From NCBI GenBank assembly GCA_965204565.1, contig CBDBEU010000005.1:2108001-2172000 (forward strand): a stretch of 64,000 bases of DNA. The letters run 5' to 3'. Both the position numbers and the translations under genes were made by a program. Positions 44,219 to 53,718 of the stretch are shown piece after piece. The notes under the pieces are model-generated. The model worked only from the letters and a program-made list of their open reading frames with translations. It was not told the origin of the DNA and searched no databases. Origin of the DNA: CBDBEU01 sp965204565. Lineage in GTDB: Bacteria > Pseudomonadota > Alphaproteobacteria > Rhizobiales > TMED25. Position 1 is the stretch's first letter. Every line of letters begins with the position of its first letter.

Positions 44219-45124
44219 GTGACCCAAATTGCCTTCAAACCTCCCCTGATTGATCAGCTCGCAAAAGAGGCAGGCATAGACCCAGGCGCGCTAGATCTGT
44301 TGAGAAAATATGGCATCACAAGCGCCGCCGACCTGAAGTCTAGACTTAATATCCAGGATCTCGTGCCTGAGAATGACGATGATGAGAAAACAGAAGCAGA
44401 AACTGACGGCGCAGTAACCGAAGATCCTGGCGTCTACAAAGGCGCTGAGGATATTAATGGCGATGACATTCCCGACGGTACATACGATCCGGCTGGCGAC
44501 GATGATGTCGGGCGAAGCGGCTCCGGTGCGACCGGAGGAGGGAGCGGGAACAGAGCAGGCTCATCTGGTAACGGTAGTGGCGGCAAACCGGGGGCTTCGA
44601 AAGCCGAAAGAACCGGAATGGGCGGCAACGCAACGAACAAGACCCGGGACCATCAAGATGAGCGCTCTCCCGGATCCAATGGTAGCCGCCAGTTTATCTC
44701 GTATCTGGGCTCACATCCCGATGATGAAGGTCCTGACCCAGATGGGCTCAACCGAGACAAACGCATGCATATAGAAGCCGAGGCGATTGAAAAGATTATA
44801 GGTTTGGAACCGAACCTCCGACGAACAAAGAAGGGCAATGAAGGTTTTGACCTCTATGAGAAGGACGGAGCCGGGAATGTCGTGCGTTGGGTTGAAGTGA
44901 AATCAATGACCGGATCATGGAAAGATCGTCCAGTCGGCATGTCCCGAGCGCAGTTTGATCTCGCATTGAAGAAGCGAGAGGCTTTTTGGCTCTATGTTGT
45001 TGAACACGCGTCTGAAATCGAAGCCGCACGTGTGGTGAGAATCCAAGATCCCGCTGGCCGTGCCCGCACGTTTACTTATGACAGCGGCTGGCTTTCGATC
45101 GCGGAGGCCGATCCCGGGGTTTAG
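44219..45124 (+). CDS. DUF3883-domain protein, probably the 3' remnant of a larger gene
   Basis: 301 residues remain. IDQLAKEAGIDPGALDLLRK plus YGITSAADLKSRL is a short helical module. An acidic and Gly/Ser-rich linker spans about residues 50-155. The C-terminal DUF3883 domain (about residues 180-295) shows KRMHIEAEAIEKIIGLEPNL, GNEGFDLYEKDGAGNVVRWV and EVKSMTGSWKDRPVGMSRAQ, a restriction-endonuclease-like (E-V-K) core. This domain commonly ends very large NOV/sacsin-type ATPase or helicase proteins, some in phage-defence loci. The open frame begins exactly at the broken edge of IS5 copy B (GTG 44219), so the large N-terminal part was probably deleted. Confidence 0.7.
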   Translation: MTQIAFKPPLIDQLAKEAGIDPGALDLLRKYGITSAADLKSRLNIQDLVPENDDDEKTEAETDGAVTEDPGVYKGAEDINGDDIPDGTYDPAGDDDVGRSGSGATGGGSGNRAGSSGNGSGGKPGASKAERTGMGGNATNKTRDHQDERSPGSNGSRQFISYLGSHPDDEGPDPDGLNRDKRMHIEAEAIEKIIGLEPNLRRTKKGNEGFDLYEKDGAGNVVRWVEVKSMTGSWKDRPVGMSRAQFDLALKKREAFWLYVVEHASEIEAARVVRIQDPAGRARTFTYDSGWLSIAEADPGV

Positions 45125-45179
45125 AAGGACCACCAAACAATTGTAAAGCAAACGACTTGATCTGACATTTCTGCTCCAA

Positions 45180-45545
45180 TTGAGTGCGCCGAAGGAGTGT
45201 CGATCGACGACCAGCATCCAAGAGAAGATCATCAAACCGAAACCGGGATTGCTGGAACTGGCCAAGCAACTGGGCAGCGTCAGCCCGGCCCTGCAAGGTG
45301 ATGGGTATTCGCGGGACAGCTTCTACCGGTTGAAGGAGCTGTATGAACAGGGCGGCGAGGAAGCGCTGATAGATCTCAGCGGGAAGAAGCCGGTCCTGAA
45401 GAACCGCGTTCCTGAGCATGTCGAGAAAGCGGCGGTCGATCCGGCGGTCGAAAACCCGGCGCCTGGCCGGAAACGGGCGTCCTGGGAATTGCAGCAGAAG
45501 GGGATGATGGTGTCTTCGTCCGGCGCACGCTCGACAGCCGGGAGG
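45180..45545 (+). mobile_element. IS481-like transposase, N-terminal fragment (different from copies A and B)
   Basis: Reads SIQEKIIKPKPGLLELAKQL, then GSVSPALQGDGYSRDSFYRL and KELYEQGGEEALIDLSGKKP, the helix-turn-helix start of a long IS481-type transposase. The frame then dissolves near 45450 and the integrase core is absent. At about 45545 the sequence switches to an IS3-type C-terminus. Confidence 0.7.
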
Positions 45546-45880
45546 TGCTGCATGTCCCGGGCAAGCTGTTTGTCCGGCACGGTGCACCCGAGCACATTCG
45601 TTCAGACAATGGCGCTCAGACAATGGCCCTGAATTCGTTGCCACCGCGGTGCGTGATCGGCTTGCCGGCTCAACTCAAGACGCTCTACATCGAGCCGGGC
45701 AGCCCATGGGAGAACGGCTATTGTGAGAGCTTTGATGGAAAGCCGAGGGATGAATGTCTGAACCGGGAAATCTTCACCACACTCACCCAGGCGCAGATCC
45801 TGATCGAGCTGTGGCGGCGCTTCTACAACACCGAGAGGCCACACTCGTCGCCGGGCCATCGCCCAAGGAAGAGTAAACCG
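45546..45880 (+). mobile_element. IS3-family transposase, C-terminal fragment
   Basis: Reads LFVRHGAPEHIRSDNGAQTM (D-N-G motif), then KTLYIEPGSPWENGYCESFD, GKPRDECLNREIFTTLTQAQ and ILIELWRRFYNTERPHSSPG, the C-terminal half of an IS3-type integrase core including the catalytic Glu in NGYCESF. It is fused to the preceding IS481-type fragment and runs directly into the PadR gene. Confidence 0.8.
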
Positions 45881-45881
45881 A

Positions 45882-46193
45882 ATGAACCAAGACCCGCGTC
45901 TCACGCACCAGACGCTGAAAGTGTTGCGTATGTTCATGAATGCTCCGACCAGGGCTTTTGCCGGGTCGGACATTGCAAAGGAAACGCGCCTCATGTCGGG
46001 CACGCTATATCCGATCCTTGCGCGGCTTGAAAAAGCCGAATGGCTGACAAGCGAGTGGGAAGTGCTCGACCCATCGGAGATCGGGCGCCCCCGCAAGCGC
46101 TATTATCGCATCACGGCGCTGGGACAAAATCGATCTAATCTGGCGTTCTCCGAACTCGGCTTCGGGAAAGGGGAACTGTCGTGGAGTACCTGA
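45882..46193 (+). CDS. PadR-family transcriptional regulator
   Basis: A 103-residue winged-helix DNA-binding protein: LTHQTLKVLRMFMNAPTRAF, then GSDIAKETRLMSGTLYPILA (recognition helix) and RLEKAEWLTSEWE, with the wing RPRKRYYRITALGQ. This is the short PadR form without a large dimerisation domain. ATG 45882 has GGAAGAG about eight bases upstream, within the end of the IS3 fragment, so the original promoter has been replaced. It overlaps the next gene by 13 bases. Small PadR genes of this type usually repress the adjacent membrane-protein gene. Confidence 0.82.
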   Translation: MNQDPRLTHQTLKVLRMFMNAPTRAFAGSDIAKETRLMSGTLYPILARLEKAEWLTSEWEVLDPSEIGRPRKRYYRITALGQNRSNLAFSELGFGKGELSWST

Positions 46194-46522
46194 TCGGATT
46201 CGGGTTCAGTCTGGTTGCGGAAGTGGTGATTGCCGAGTTTTACGGCTGGCTCCCGAAGATCAACAAGTGGCTTGTTCGAAGAGCGACCTCTCGTATGCCG
46301 CTTGAACAACGCGAGCGCCATACAGAGGAATGGCTTGCCCATTTGAATGAAATTCCTACCCGTTTCAGTGGGTTCATGTTGTCTTCGGGCCTGCACCTTG
46401 CGGTGACCCGAATAGAGATTTCAAGAAAGAATGAAATTGTAAATTTCATTATTCGAAATAAAAATAGTTATGGAAAAAATGTTTGTAAATATAAATGTTG
46501 TAAAATCAATATTTCCTGTTAA
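46181..46522 (+). CDS. small membrane protein of the PadR-associated type
   Basis: A 113-residue protein starting at GTG 46181, overlapping PadR. An N-terminal hydrophobic segment (MEYLIGFGFSLVAEVVIAEF) is followed by GWLPKINKWLVRRATSRMPL, EQRERHTEEWLAHLNEIPTR and a second hydrophobic segment. The R-x-R-x-x-x-x-E-E-W-x-A-H-L-x-E-I-P pattern is common in short membrane proteins paired with PadR in soil bacteria. The last 30 residues are AT-rich and Cys/Lys/Asn-rich (YGKNVCKYKCCKINISC), which may reflect a lost stop or a junction. Function unknown. Confidence 0.65.
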   Translation: MEYLIGFGFSLVAEVVIAEFYGWLPKINKWLVRRATSRMPLEQRERHTEEWLAHLNEIPTRFSGFMLSSGLHLAVTRIEISRKNEIVNFIIRNKNSYGKNVCKYKCCKINISC

Positions 46523-46688
46523 TATAGATGATTAATAAATTATCATATATTACGAATATTATTGATATGGTCGATAGTAATCAGCTTCAAAAATACTTAT
46601 TTATGTTTTTTGACAAAATACACCCGAATATTGATGGATTATGTTATATTTTACTTGAAGCAGCGCGGGAGATGAAATGTCATCCCCC
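46523..46688. other. AT-rich intergenic segment
   Basis: About 165 bases of strongly AT-rich sequence without a gene, between the small membrane protein and the end of polA. It marks the edge of the accessory region. Confidence 0.6.
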
Positions 46689-49607
46689 CTAATGCGCGTC
46701 GTCCCAATTGTCGGCGGCTCTTGCATCGACCTGTAGCGGTACGGAGAGATGGCGGGCGGGCAGTGCGGCGCCGACCATGATCTCACTCGCGACTTCGATG
46801 GTCTTGTCGACCTCGTCCTCGGGGGCTTCGAAAATCAGTTCGTCATGCACCTGCAACAGCATGCGCGCCTTAAGGCCTGCGGCATCGAGCGCCGGGGGCA
46901 TGCGGATCATGGCTCTGCGAATGATATCGGCGGCCGAGCCCTGGATCGGAGCGTTGATCGCGGCGCGTTCGGTAAAGGCGCGGAGGGCCTGGTTTTTTGA
47001 ATTGATCTCCGGATAGTGGCATTTGCGCCCGAACACGGTCTCGACAAAGCCGTTGTCGCGGGCGAACTGCTTGGTCTCTTCCATATAGTCTTTGATGCCG
47101 GGAAAACGCTCGAAATAGCGGTCGATATAGTCCTTGGCCTCGCCCCTCGGGATTGACAGCTGATTGGCAAGGCCAAAGGCGGAAATGCCATAAATGATGC
47201 CGAAATTGATCGCCTTGGCGCGGCGGCGCACCGAGAGGTCCATGCCCTCAATGGGAACGCCAAACATTTCCGATGCGGTCATCGCATGGATGTCCTCGCC
47301 GCGAGCAAAGGCCTGGCGCAGCACATCGATGCCGGCAACGTGGGCGAGCACGCGCAGCTCGATCTGGCTGTAGTCGGCGGAGATCAGGCGGTGGCCCTTT
47401 TTGGCGACAAAGGCGGTTCTGATCTTGCGGCCCTCGGGCGTTCTGACCGGAATGTTCTGCAAATTGGGCTCGAACGATGACAGCCTGCCGGTGGTGGTCG
47501 AGGCCAGCGCGTAGGAGGTGTGAACGCGGCCGGTTCTGGGGTTCACATAAGTGGGCAGCGCATCGGTATAGGTCGATTTTAATTTGGCGAGCTGGCGCCA
47601 GTCGAGCACGCGGGCGGGCAAATCGTGGCCCTGGGCGGCAAGGCCCTCCAGCACATCGGCGCCGGTGCCCCAGGCACCGGTCTTGGTCTTCTTGCCACCC
47701 TCAAGGTCCATCGTGTCGAACAGGATTTCGCCAAGCTGCTTGGGGCTGGCGATGTTGAAATGCCCGCCGGCAAGTTCGTGGATCTCCTCTTCCAGCGCTC
47801 CCATACTTTGCGCGAAATCGCCGGATAGGCGCGAGAGCACCTGGCGGTTGACGGTAATGCCGGCGCGCTCCATTTCCGCCAGCACCGGCACCAGCGGCCG
47901 CTCCAGCGTCTCGTAAACCGTGGTCAGGCGTTCCGCCGGCAGGCGGGGGCCCAGTACGTTCCACAGCCTCAGTGTCACATCGGCGTCCTCGGCCGCGTAT
48001 TCGCCGGCCTTGGCGATCGGCACCAGATCGAAGGTGATCTGCGACTTGCCAGAGCCGGCGACCTCCTTGAACGGAATTGGCTGGTGGCCGAGATGGCGCG
48101 AGGACAGATCGTCCATGCCGTGGCCGCCGCGGCCGGAATCCAGCGCGTAGGACATCAACATTGTGTCGTCGATGGGGGCGAGGCAAATGCCGCGCTCGGC
48201 CAGCACCACATAATCATATTTGAGGTTCTGGCCGATCTTGAGAACGCCCTTGTCCTCAAGCATCGGCTTTAAGATGGCGAGCGCTTGCGTGGGGTTGATC
48301 TGGTCAAGATCAGCGCCTTCAAGCGCCAGGCCGTCGGATTTGTGGATCAGCGGAATATAGGCGGCGCGGCCCGGCGCCAGCGCCAGCGAAATGCCGACAA
48401 GTTCAGCCGTGACCGGATCGAGCGAGGTGGTCTCGGTATCGACCGCAACAAAGCCTTGCACGGTTGCCGCATCGGTCCATTGCTGCAGCGTTGAGGTCTC
48501 GCGGATGATCTCATAGGCACTGGCGTCAATCGGGGTTTGCCGCATTTCAGCGAACGCATGTGCAGCATTGGCCGCCGGGCCGGTCTCGACCGCCTCCCCG
48601 GCACCGTTGGCATCGGATGGCGCGGACGCGGCAAGGTCTGCATCGGCCTCCACATCATCGAGTTCGACGCCAAGCGCCTCGGCGACACGCTTGGTGAAGG
48701 TGCGAAATTCCATCGCCTTGGAAAAGGCGATCAGGCCTTCGGCATCGATCTGCGGCACGCCGAGCTCGTCGACCGGCACCGGGGTTGGAGCATCGCGCTT
48801 GAGATAGGCGAGCTGAAAAGAAATGCGCGCCTGCTCGGCAAACTCGATCAGGTTCTCGCGGCGCTTGTTCTGCTTGATGGAAGAGGCATTGGCGAGCAGC
48901 GTTTCAAGATCGCCGAATTCAGCGATCAGCGCCGAGGCGGTCTTGATGCCGATGCCGGGAACGCCTGGAATATTGTCGGTGGAATCGCCGGCCAGTGCTT
49001 GCACATCGACCACCCGGTCGGGGCCCACACCAAAGCGCACCTCGACCTCCTCAGTGCCAATGCGCCGCTCATTGCCGGGCATCGGATCATACATGCGCAC
49101 CTTGCCGCCCACCAGCTGCATCAGGTCCTTGTCGCCGGAGACAATGGTGACCTCCGCGCCGGCTTCGGCAGCTTTGGCCGCATAGGTGGCGATCAGATCG
49201 TCGGCCTCAAAGCCATCCTCTACCAGCGGCGCCAGACCAAAGGCGCGCACCGCGTCTCGGATCAGCGGAAATTGCGGCACCAGCTCTTCGGGCGGGGCGT
49301 CGCGGTTGGCCTTGTAGGGCTCATAGATGTCGTTGCGGAAATTGCCGCCCTTGGGATCGAAGACCACGCCGACATGGGTCGGCATGCCGTCATCAATGCC
49401 CTCGCGCAACAGCTTCCACAGCATGTTGCAGAAGGTCATCACCGCGCCGACCGGCGTGCCGTCGGAGCGGGTGAAACTGTGCCCGCGCGCCTGGGCCGCC
49501 TTGAACATAGCAAAATGGGCGCGGAAGATGTAGGTCGAACCGTCGATCAGATAGATCTTGGCGTCCTTGCCGATGGCCACTTTTTTTTGCTCAGGTGTCA
49601 TACTCAT
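46689..49607 (-). CDS. polA: DNA polymerase I
   Basis: A 972-residue enzyme for Okazaki-fragment maturation and excision repair. The N-terminal 5'-nuclease domain (about residues 15-300) has YLIDGSTYIFRAHFAMF and VSGDKDLMQLVGGKVRMYDP. The 3'-5' exonuclease domain (about residues 375-560) keeps its acidic residues (FVAVDTETTSLDPV), so proofreading is likely. The polymerase domain (about residues 600-970) has LISADYSQIELRVLAHVAG (motif A), RRRAKAINFGIIYGISAFGL (motif B) and LLQVHDELIFEAP (motif C). ATG 49607 (MSMTPEQKK) is chosen over an upstream in-frame start at 49802, because the added 65 residues read antisense through the neighbouring secreted-protein gene. Intact. Confidence 0.96.
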   Translation of the reverse strand: MSMTPEQKKVAIGKDAKIYLIDGSTYIFRAHFAMFKAAQARGHSFTRSDGTPVGAVMTFCNMLWKLLREGIDDGMPTHVGVVFDPKGGNFRNDIYEPYKANRDAPPEELVPQFPLIRDAVRAFGLAPLVEDGFEADDLIATYAAKAAEAGAEVTIVSGDKDLMQLVGGKVRMYDPMPGNERRIGTEEVEVRFGVGPDRVVDVQALAGDSTDNIPGVPGIGIKTASALIAEFGDLETLLANASSIKQNKRRENLIEFAEQARISFQLAYLKRDAPTPVPVDELGVPQIDAEGLIAFSKAMEFRTFTKRVAEALGVELDDVEADADLAASAPSDANGAGEAVETGPAANAAHAFAEMRQTPIDASAYEIIRETSTLQQWTDAATVQGFVAVDTETTSLDPVTAELVGISLALAPGRAAYIPLIHKSDGLALEGADLDQINPTQALAILKPMLEDKGVLKIGQNLKYDYVVLAERGICLAPIDDTMLMSYALDSGRGGHGMDDLSSRHLGHQPIPFKEVAGSGKSQITFDLVPIAKAGEYAAEDADVTLRLWNVLGPRLPAERLTTVYETLERPLVPVLAEMERAGITVNRQVLSRLSGDFAQSMGALEEEIHELAGGHFNIASPKQLGEILFDTMDLEGGKKTKTGAWGTGADVLEGLAAQGHDLPARVLDWRQLAKLKSTYTDALPTYVNPRTGRVHTSYALASTTTGRLSSFEPNLQNIPVRTPEGRKIRTAFVAKKGHRLISADYSQIELRVLAHVAGIDVLRQAFARGEDIHAMTASEMFGVPIEGMDLSVRRRAKAINFGIIYGISAFGLANQLSIPRGEAKDYIDRYFERFPGIKDYMEETKQFARDNGFVETVFGRKCHYPEINSKNQALRAFTERAAINAPIQGSAADIIRRAMIRMPPALDAAGLKARMLLQVHDELIFEAPEDEVDKTIEVASEIMVGAALPARHLSVPLQVDARAADNWDDAH

Positions 49608-49686
49608 GGCGCCAATATGCCATGGGCAGGTGCGAACAGGCGAGCCCGCGCGATTATCAGCTATCAGGGAATTGGGGAGAACAGGA

Positions 49687-50043
49687 ATGAAAGTGTCAGC
49701 GGCAACCGCGATTGCGTATTGCCTGTTAACGGCCGGGGCTACGGCGGGCGAGGTCGAAATCGTCGATGCGAGCGCCGTGGGCGGGGGCGATGGGCGCTTC
49801 ACCTTTCATGTGACGCTCGCGCACGGCGATACCGGCTGGGACCATTATGCCGACAAGTTGGAGGTGCTGGTGCCCGACGGCACGGTGCCGGGCACGCGTG
49901 CGCTGCTGCATCCGCATGAAAACGAGCAGCCGTTCACGCGCTCGCTGTCAGGGGTTGAAATTCCGCCGGGCATCTCAACCGTCACCATCCGCGCCCATGA
50001 TCTGGTGCATGGCGACGGGCTGTTGATTTCCAGTGGGAGTTGA
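49687..50043 (+). CDS. secreted protein of unknown function, C-terminus possibly shifted
   Basis: A 118-residue protein with a signal peptide (MKVSAATAIAYCLLTAGATA, cleavage near TAG-EV) and a beta-rich mature part, RFTFHVTLAHGDTGWDHYAD, RALLHPHENEQPFTRSLSGV and TVTIRAHDLVHGDG. The LHPHENEQPFTRSL segment is characteristic of a small conserved periplasmic family seen in Rhodobacterales and Hyphomicrobiales. The last residues (LLISSGS) look odd; a one-base shift near 50015 would give VDFQWELTRAG, which fits better, so a recent frameshift is possible. It is divergent from polA, 79 bases apart. Confidence 0.6.
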   Translation: MKVSAATAIAYCLLTAGATAGEVEIVDASAVGGGDGRFTFHVTLAHGDTGWDHYADKLEVLVPDGTVPGTRALLHPHENEQPFTRSLSGVEIPPGISTVTIRAHDLVHGDGLLISSGS

Positions 50044-50111
50044 CGCGGGCGGGTGATAAATTTCGCACTGGGAAGCGATCCTTGTTCCGACCTCTTCCCC
50101 GGCTTTGGAGT

Positions 50112-51228
50112 CGGGGGATTATGGAGTGATCGACATGGATTTACCGAGTGTAATCCGGCGCCGGCATTTCCGCGATTGAAAGCCGATCCCGGATGCCCTG
50201 AACGCCCGGCTCGAAGAGCGCTGCATCGAGCAATGGGGCCGGATCCGGCATGGTGGACTGCCCTGCACCGTCGCCGATGTGCATGCCGGCGAAGTGGCCG
50301 GCCCGTCCCTTTGACGGCCTGGTGGAGCACACCAGGCGGGTATCGCCGACCGGCCTCGTACACTTCGAGCGCAACCGCTACAGCGTACCGGCATCCTTCG
50401 CCAACCGGCAGATGAGCCTGCGGGTCTATACGGAACGGATCGTCATTGCCGCGGAAGGGCAGGTGTTGTGCAAGCATGAGCGGATTGTCTCGCCATCACA
50501 TCGCCTGCCGGGACGAACCGTCTATGACCAGCGGCCCTACCCGGCGGTGATCCGGCGCAGGCCGGGAGCCTTGCGTAACGGGGCTCCCTTTACCGGGATG
50601 CCCGACGCGTTCCGACAGGTGCAGGCCTGTCTGCTCAAGCGCCCGGGTGGTGACAGGGAGATGGTGGAGATCCTCTCGCTGGTCCTGCAGCATGACGAGC
50701 AGGCCGTTCTCTGCGCGGCCGAACCGGCGCTTGAAGAAGGCGTTCCCACCAGGACCCGCATCCTCAACCCGCCGCACCGGCCGATCGACGGCAAGCCGAC
50801 ACGGCCCACTAAGATGCCCTCGTGGCAAGGAGGGCTCTCCTGCGTCATGACCCTGCAAGCGCCGCCGTCATGGTCATGCTGCGCTCCGTCAGGATGTACG
50901 GCATGGCCCGGGCCGCCGGAGATCTCATCGAACAGGGCGCGCCCGCCTTCGATACGGCGCCCCCCATCCTCTCGCAGATGCTCAAGGCCGAGGTCGCCGA
51001 ACGCGAGGTCCGTCGGACGGGGCGCTGCTGTTCCACCTGCTCTCAAAGCTCTACGAACGCACCGGCGTCGTTATAACCACCAACCTCAACTTCAGTGAGT
51101 GGGCCGGCGTGTTCGGCGATGCCAGGATGACCACGGCCCTGCTCGACCGGCTCACTCATCATTGCCACATCCCGGAGACCGGAAACGACAGCTTCCGGTT
51201 TATTCCGTTGAGAAAGTCGCTTGTCTGA
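50112..51228 (+). mobile_element. IS21-family element, degenerate istA and internally deleted istB
   Basis: The first part reads an IstA C-terminus, RPFDGLVEHTRRVSPTGLVH, FERNRYSVPASFANRQMSLR and VYTERIVIAAEGQVLCKHER. The second part reads IstB, LLRHDPASAAVMVMLRSVRM and AGDLIEQGAPAFDTAPPILS, then jumps from EREVR straight to LLFHLLSKLYERTGVVITTN, NLNFSEWAGVFGDARMTTAL and LDRLTHHCHIPETGNDSF. The deleted piece carried the Walker motifs, so the IstB ATPase is dead. Most of IstA (DDE core) is missing. Confidence 0.83.
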
Positions 51229-51239
51229 CGCTTGCCGGT

Positions 51240-52663
51240 TGATGATCACACTGTTTCTACGCGCCGTTCTTTGCTGTTTTACTGATTGGCCTGGTGCTTT
51301 GATCAGTTTTGCGAGTTTTCTGAGGTTTTGAGCGGTTGCTGCAAGGTGGAATTCGTCTTTGGCCCCACAGGGCCCTCGTAATCGCAACCTTCCAAGCCCC
51401 GGAATGCGTTTGAGATGAGCAAACAGCATCTCGATCTTTTTGCGCAACTTGCATGAGATCGCATAGTCGATGGTCTGGTGGATCTTGCGGGCGACATCGC
51501 GTGAAGGTTCATGGATGGAACGAGTTACCTTGCGCTGAGGCTCTTTGGGCAACACCGGGATTTGAGTTGGCCGCCTTCGCAATCAGCCTTTTTGGCGCGG
51601 TAACGCAACACACCATACTTGTCTGGCCCGGGTGTTCTGGGATTGGTGAAGGCACGACGGCTTTGTTTGAGTTCTTTCCCACCAGGACAGATATAAAGAT
51701 CGTGCTCATCATCATAGGTAAAGCCGACACGTTCGAAAGTTCCGTCGGTTCGGCCAGATTTATCGACTACCGGACTATGCGGAGCCATACCCGTCCCTGA
51801 ACCGGCCATTCCAGCAATGGTCCGGTTCCATAAGCGGTATCTGCAATCATACGTTCGGGTTGACTGCCGAAGGTGTGTTTAGTTCTGTCGATCATGGTTT
51901 GCATGGCACCAGGTTCGGCTTGTCGAACTGATCGCGTGGCCTCCACATCCAGGATCACAGCATTGTCCGTATCAATCATGTCGTTGGCAGAATATGCAAA
52001 ATACGCCGGGCCTTTGCGTGCTGCAGTCCATTGCGATGCGGGGTCGGAATGGGAAGTGACCCTTGGCTGCACCGGAGTGGCTGCACCAAAAGCTGCATCA
52101 TCCAACGTGTCCAAATACTCGCGCACCGCACGGGGTGCGTCTTCGTGATTAATCTTGTCCGTCTGCCATTCTTCTTTCGATGTGGAGTTTTGCCGATTGG
52201 TATCCGCTTCGATCAGACTGGCATCAACAGCAGGACGCTGGCCGCTGACTGACAAAGCCCTCAGCAATACAACGGGCACCTACCGTCTCAAACACATGAC
52301 GCAGAAGGCCACTATCGCGGAACCGACCGTGGCGGTTCCTGGAGAAGGTCGAATGGTCGGGAACGGGATCAGCCGGATCAAGACGGCAGAACCAACGGCA
52401 GGCCAGGTTGAGATGAACCTCTTCGCATCGTCGCCGTTCAGAACGAATGCCCATGCAATAACCAACCAGCAACATTCGGATCAGAAGTTCCGGATCAATA
52501 GAAGGTCGACCGGTTGAACTGTAGAACGATGCAAGGTGTGGACGGATATCAGACAGATCAGCAAACCGATCTATCGACCGCAACAAATGATCGCTGGAAC
52601 ATGATCTTCAAGACAAAACTCATAAAACAATGCGGCCCGCGCTTCCTGCTTTGGTCCCATCAT
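51240..52663 (-). mobile_element. IS1182-family element, frameshifted transposase
   Basis: The minus-strand transposase starts near 52663 (MMGPKQEARAALFYEFCLED). It continues in other frames with HLASFYSSTGRPSIDPELLI, RMLLVGYCMGIRSERRRCEE, HLNLACRWFCRLDPADPVPD, AVDASLIEADTNRQNSTSKE, SHSDPASQWTAARKGPAYFA, VEATRSVRQAEPGAMQTMID, MIADTAYGTGPLLEW and ISCKLRKKIEMLFAHLKRIP. At least three frameshifts (near 52590, 52270 and 51800) break it. Nearly the full length is retained, directly abutting the IS21 remnant. The 185 bases to the permease gene hold nothing recognised. Confidence 0.87.
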
Positions 52664-52848
52664 CGCAATAAATCCCCCAAAGCAATGGGGAAACTGAAGC
52701 AGCCCAAAATGCCGATACTAAGGCAACCTTTTCAACCGAATAGGTTCAAGGCTTCCGCTGCCGGCGGCAAACCTCAGCAGAAATCAACAGCCATGTCCTT
52801 CAATGCCAGAAAGATTGGCAATACCGGCAAGATTGGGCGCGGCGATCA

Positions 52849-53718
52849 TCAACGCTCCCGCTTCACCGCGCTCTCGTGCCATTTGCGCAGCACCAGATGA
52901 GAGACCAGCGTCAGCGCAAGAAAGATCACGATACCGGTGGCGGAAATCAAAATAAGAGCGGCAAAAAGACGTGGAATATTAAGCCGGTATCCCGATTCTA
53001 GAATTCGAAATGCGAGGCCCGACCCGGAGCCCGCCGTACCAGCGGTGAACTCGGCCACAATCGCGCCGATCAGTGCCAAACCGCCGGCAATGCGCAAGCC
53101 TCCGAGAAAATACGGGGCCGCCGTCGGAAGCCGCAGGTAGCGCAGCAACTGCCAGCGGCTAGCACCATACAGTTGAAACAGATCCTGCAGATTGTGATCA
53201 GCCGAATTGAGCCCCAGCGTCGTGTTGGAAAGGACCGGAAAGAATGCGACGATCCAAGCGCAGATCAAAAGCGCCGCGGCAGTTGAATCGACATAGATCA
53301 GGATCAGCGGCGCAATCGCGATCACCGGCGTCACCTGCAACACCACGGAAAAGGGAAACAGCGAAAGCTCAACCCATTTGGACTGGGTGAACAATATGGC
53401 AAGCCCCACACCGCCAACGGTCGCGATCAGAAGTGCGCCAAGCGTGATTTGCAGCGTGTTAAGAAGAGCGTCAAAAAGGATCGGCCAATCGCTGATCAGC
53501 GTTTCACCAACCAGCCCCGGGCGCGGCAGAATGTAGTGCGGGATCTCGTTCCACACCACGATCCGGTCCCAGCAAAAAAGTGCCATGCCGAGAATCACCA
53601 CCGGCAGCACATAACGCGCGATGCGCTCACGCCGTGCTGCCCTGGCACGGCCAAGCTCCTGCGCATCGGCGATACCGCTCGCCGGACGTCCAGCCTCAAG
53701 CCTGCCGGTGTCAGTCAT
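52849..53718 (-). CDS. ABC transporter permease (SsuC/ThiX-type)
   Basis: A 289-residue inner-membrane permease of the binding-protein-dependent type with about six helices. The first is YVLPVVILGMALFCWDRIVV. Core helices include TLQITLGALLIATVGGVGLA and LLICAWIVAFFPVLSNTTLG. The EAA-type coupling loop is LFQLYGASRWQLLRYLRLPT, and GGLRIAGGLALIGAIVAEFT follows. It belongs to the nitrate/sulfonate/taurine/HMP-precursor importer class. Its start overlaps the ATPase stop by four bases, so it is translationally coupled. Intact. Confidence 0.87.
   Translation of the reverse strand: MTDTGRLEAGRPASGIADAQELGRARAARRERIARYVLPVVILGMALFCWDRIVVWNEIPHYILPRPGLVGETLISDWPILFDALLNTLQITLGALLIATVGGVGLAILFTQSKWVELSLFPFSVVLQVTPVIAIAPLILIYVDSTAAALLICAWIVAFFPVLSNTTLGLNSADHNLQDLFQLYGASRWQLLRYLRLPTAAPYFLGGLRIAGGLALIGAIVAEFTAGTAGSGSGLAFRILESGYRLNIPRLFAALILISATGIVIFLALTLVSHLVLRKWHESAVKRER

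Noticed and set aside
48537..49919. 460-residue plus-strand open frame opposite polA
   Set aside because: The minus strand encodes an unmistakable DNA polymerase I; the opposite reading lacks domains and a ribosome-binding site.
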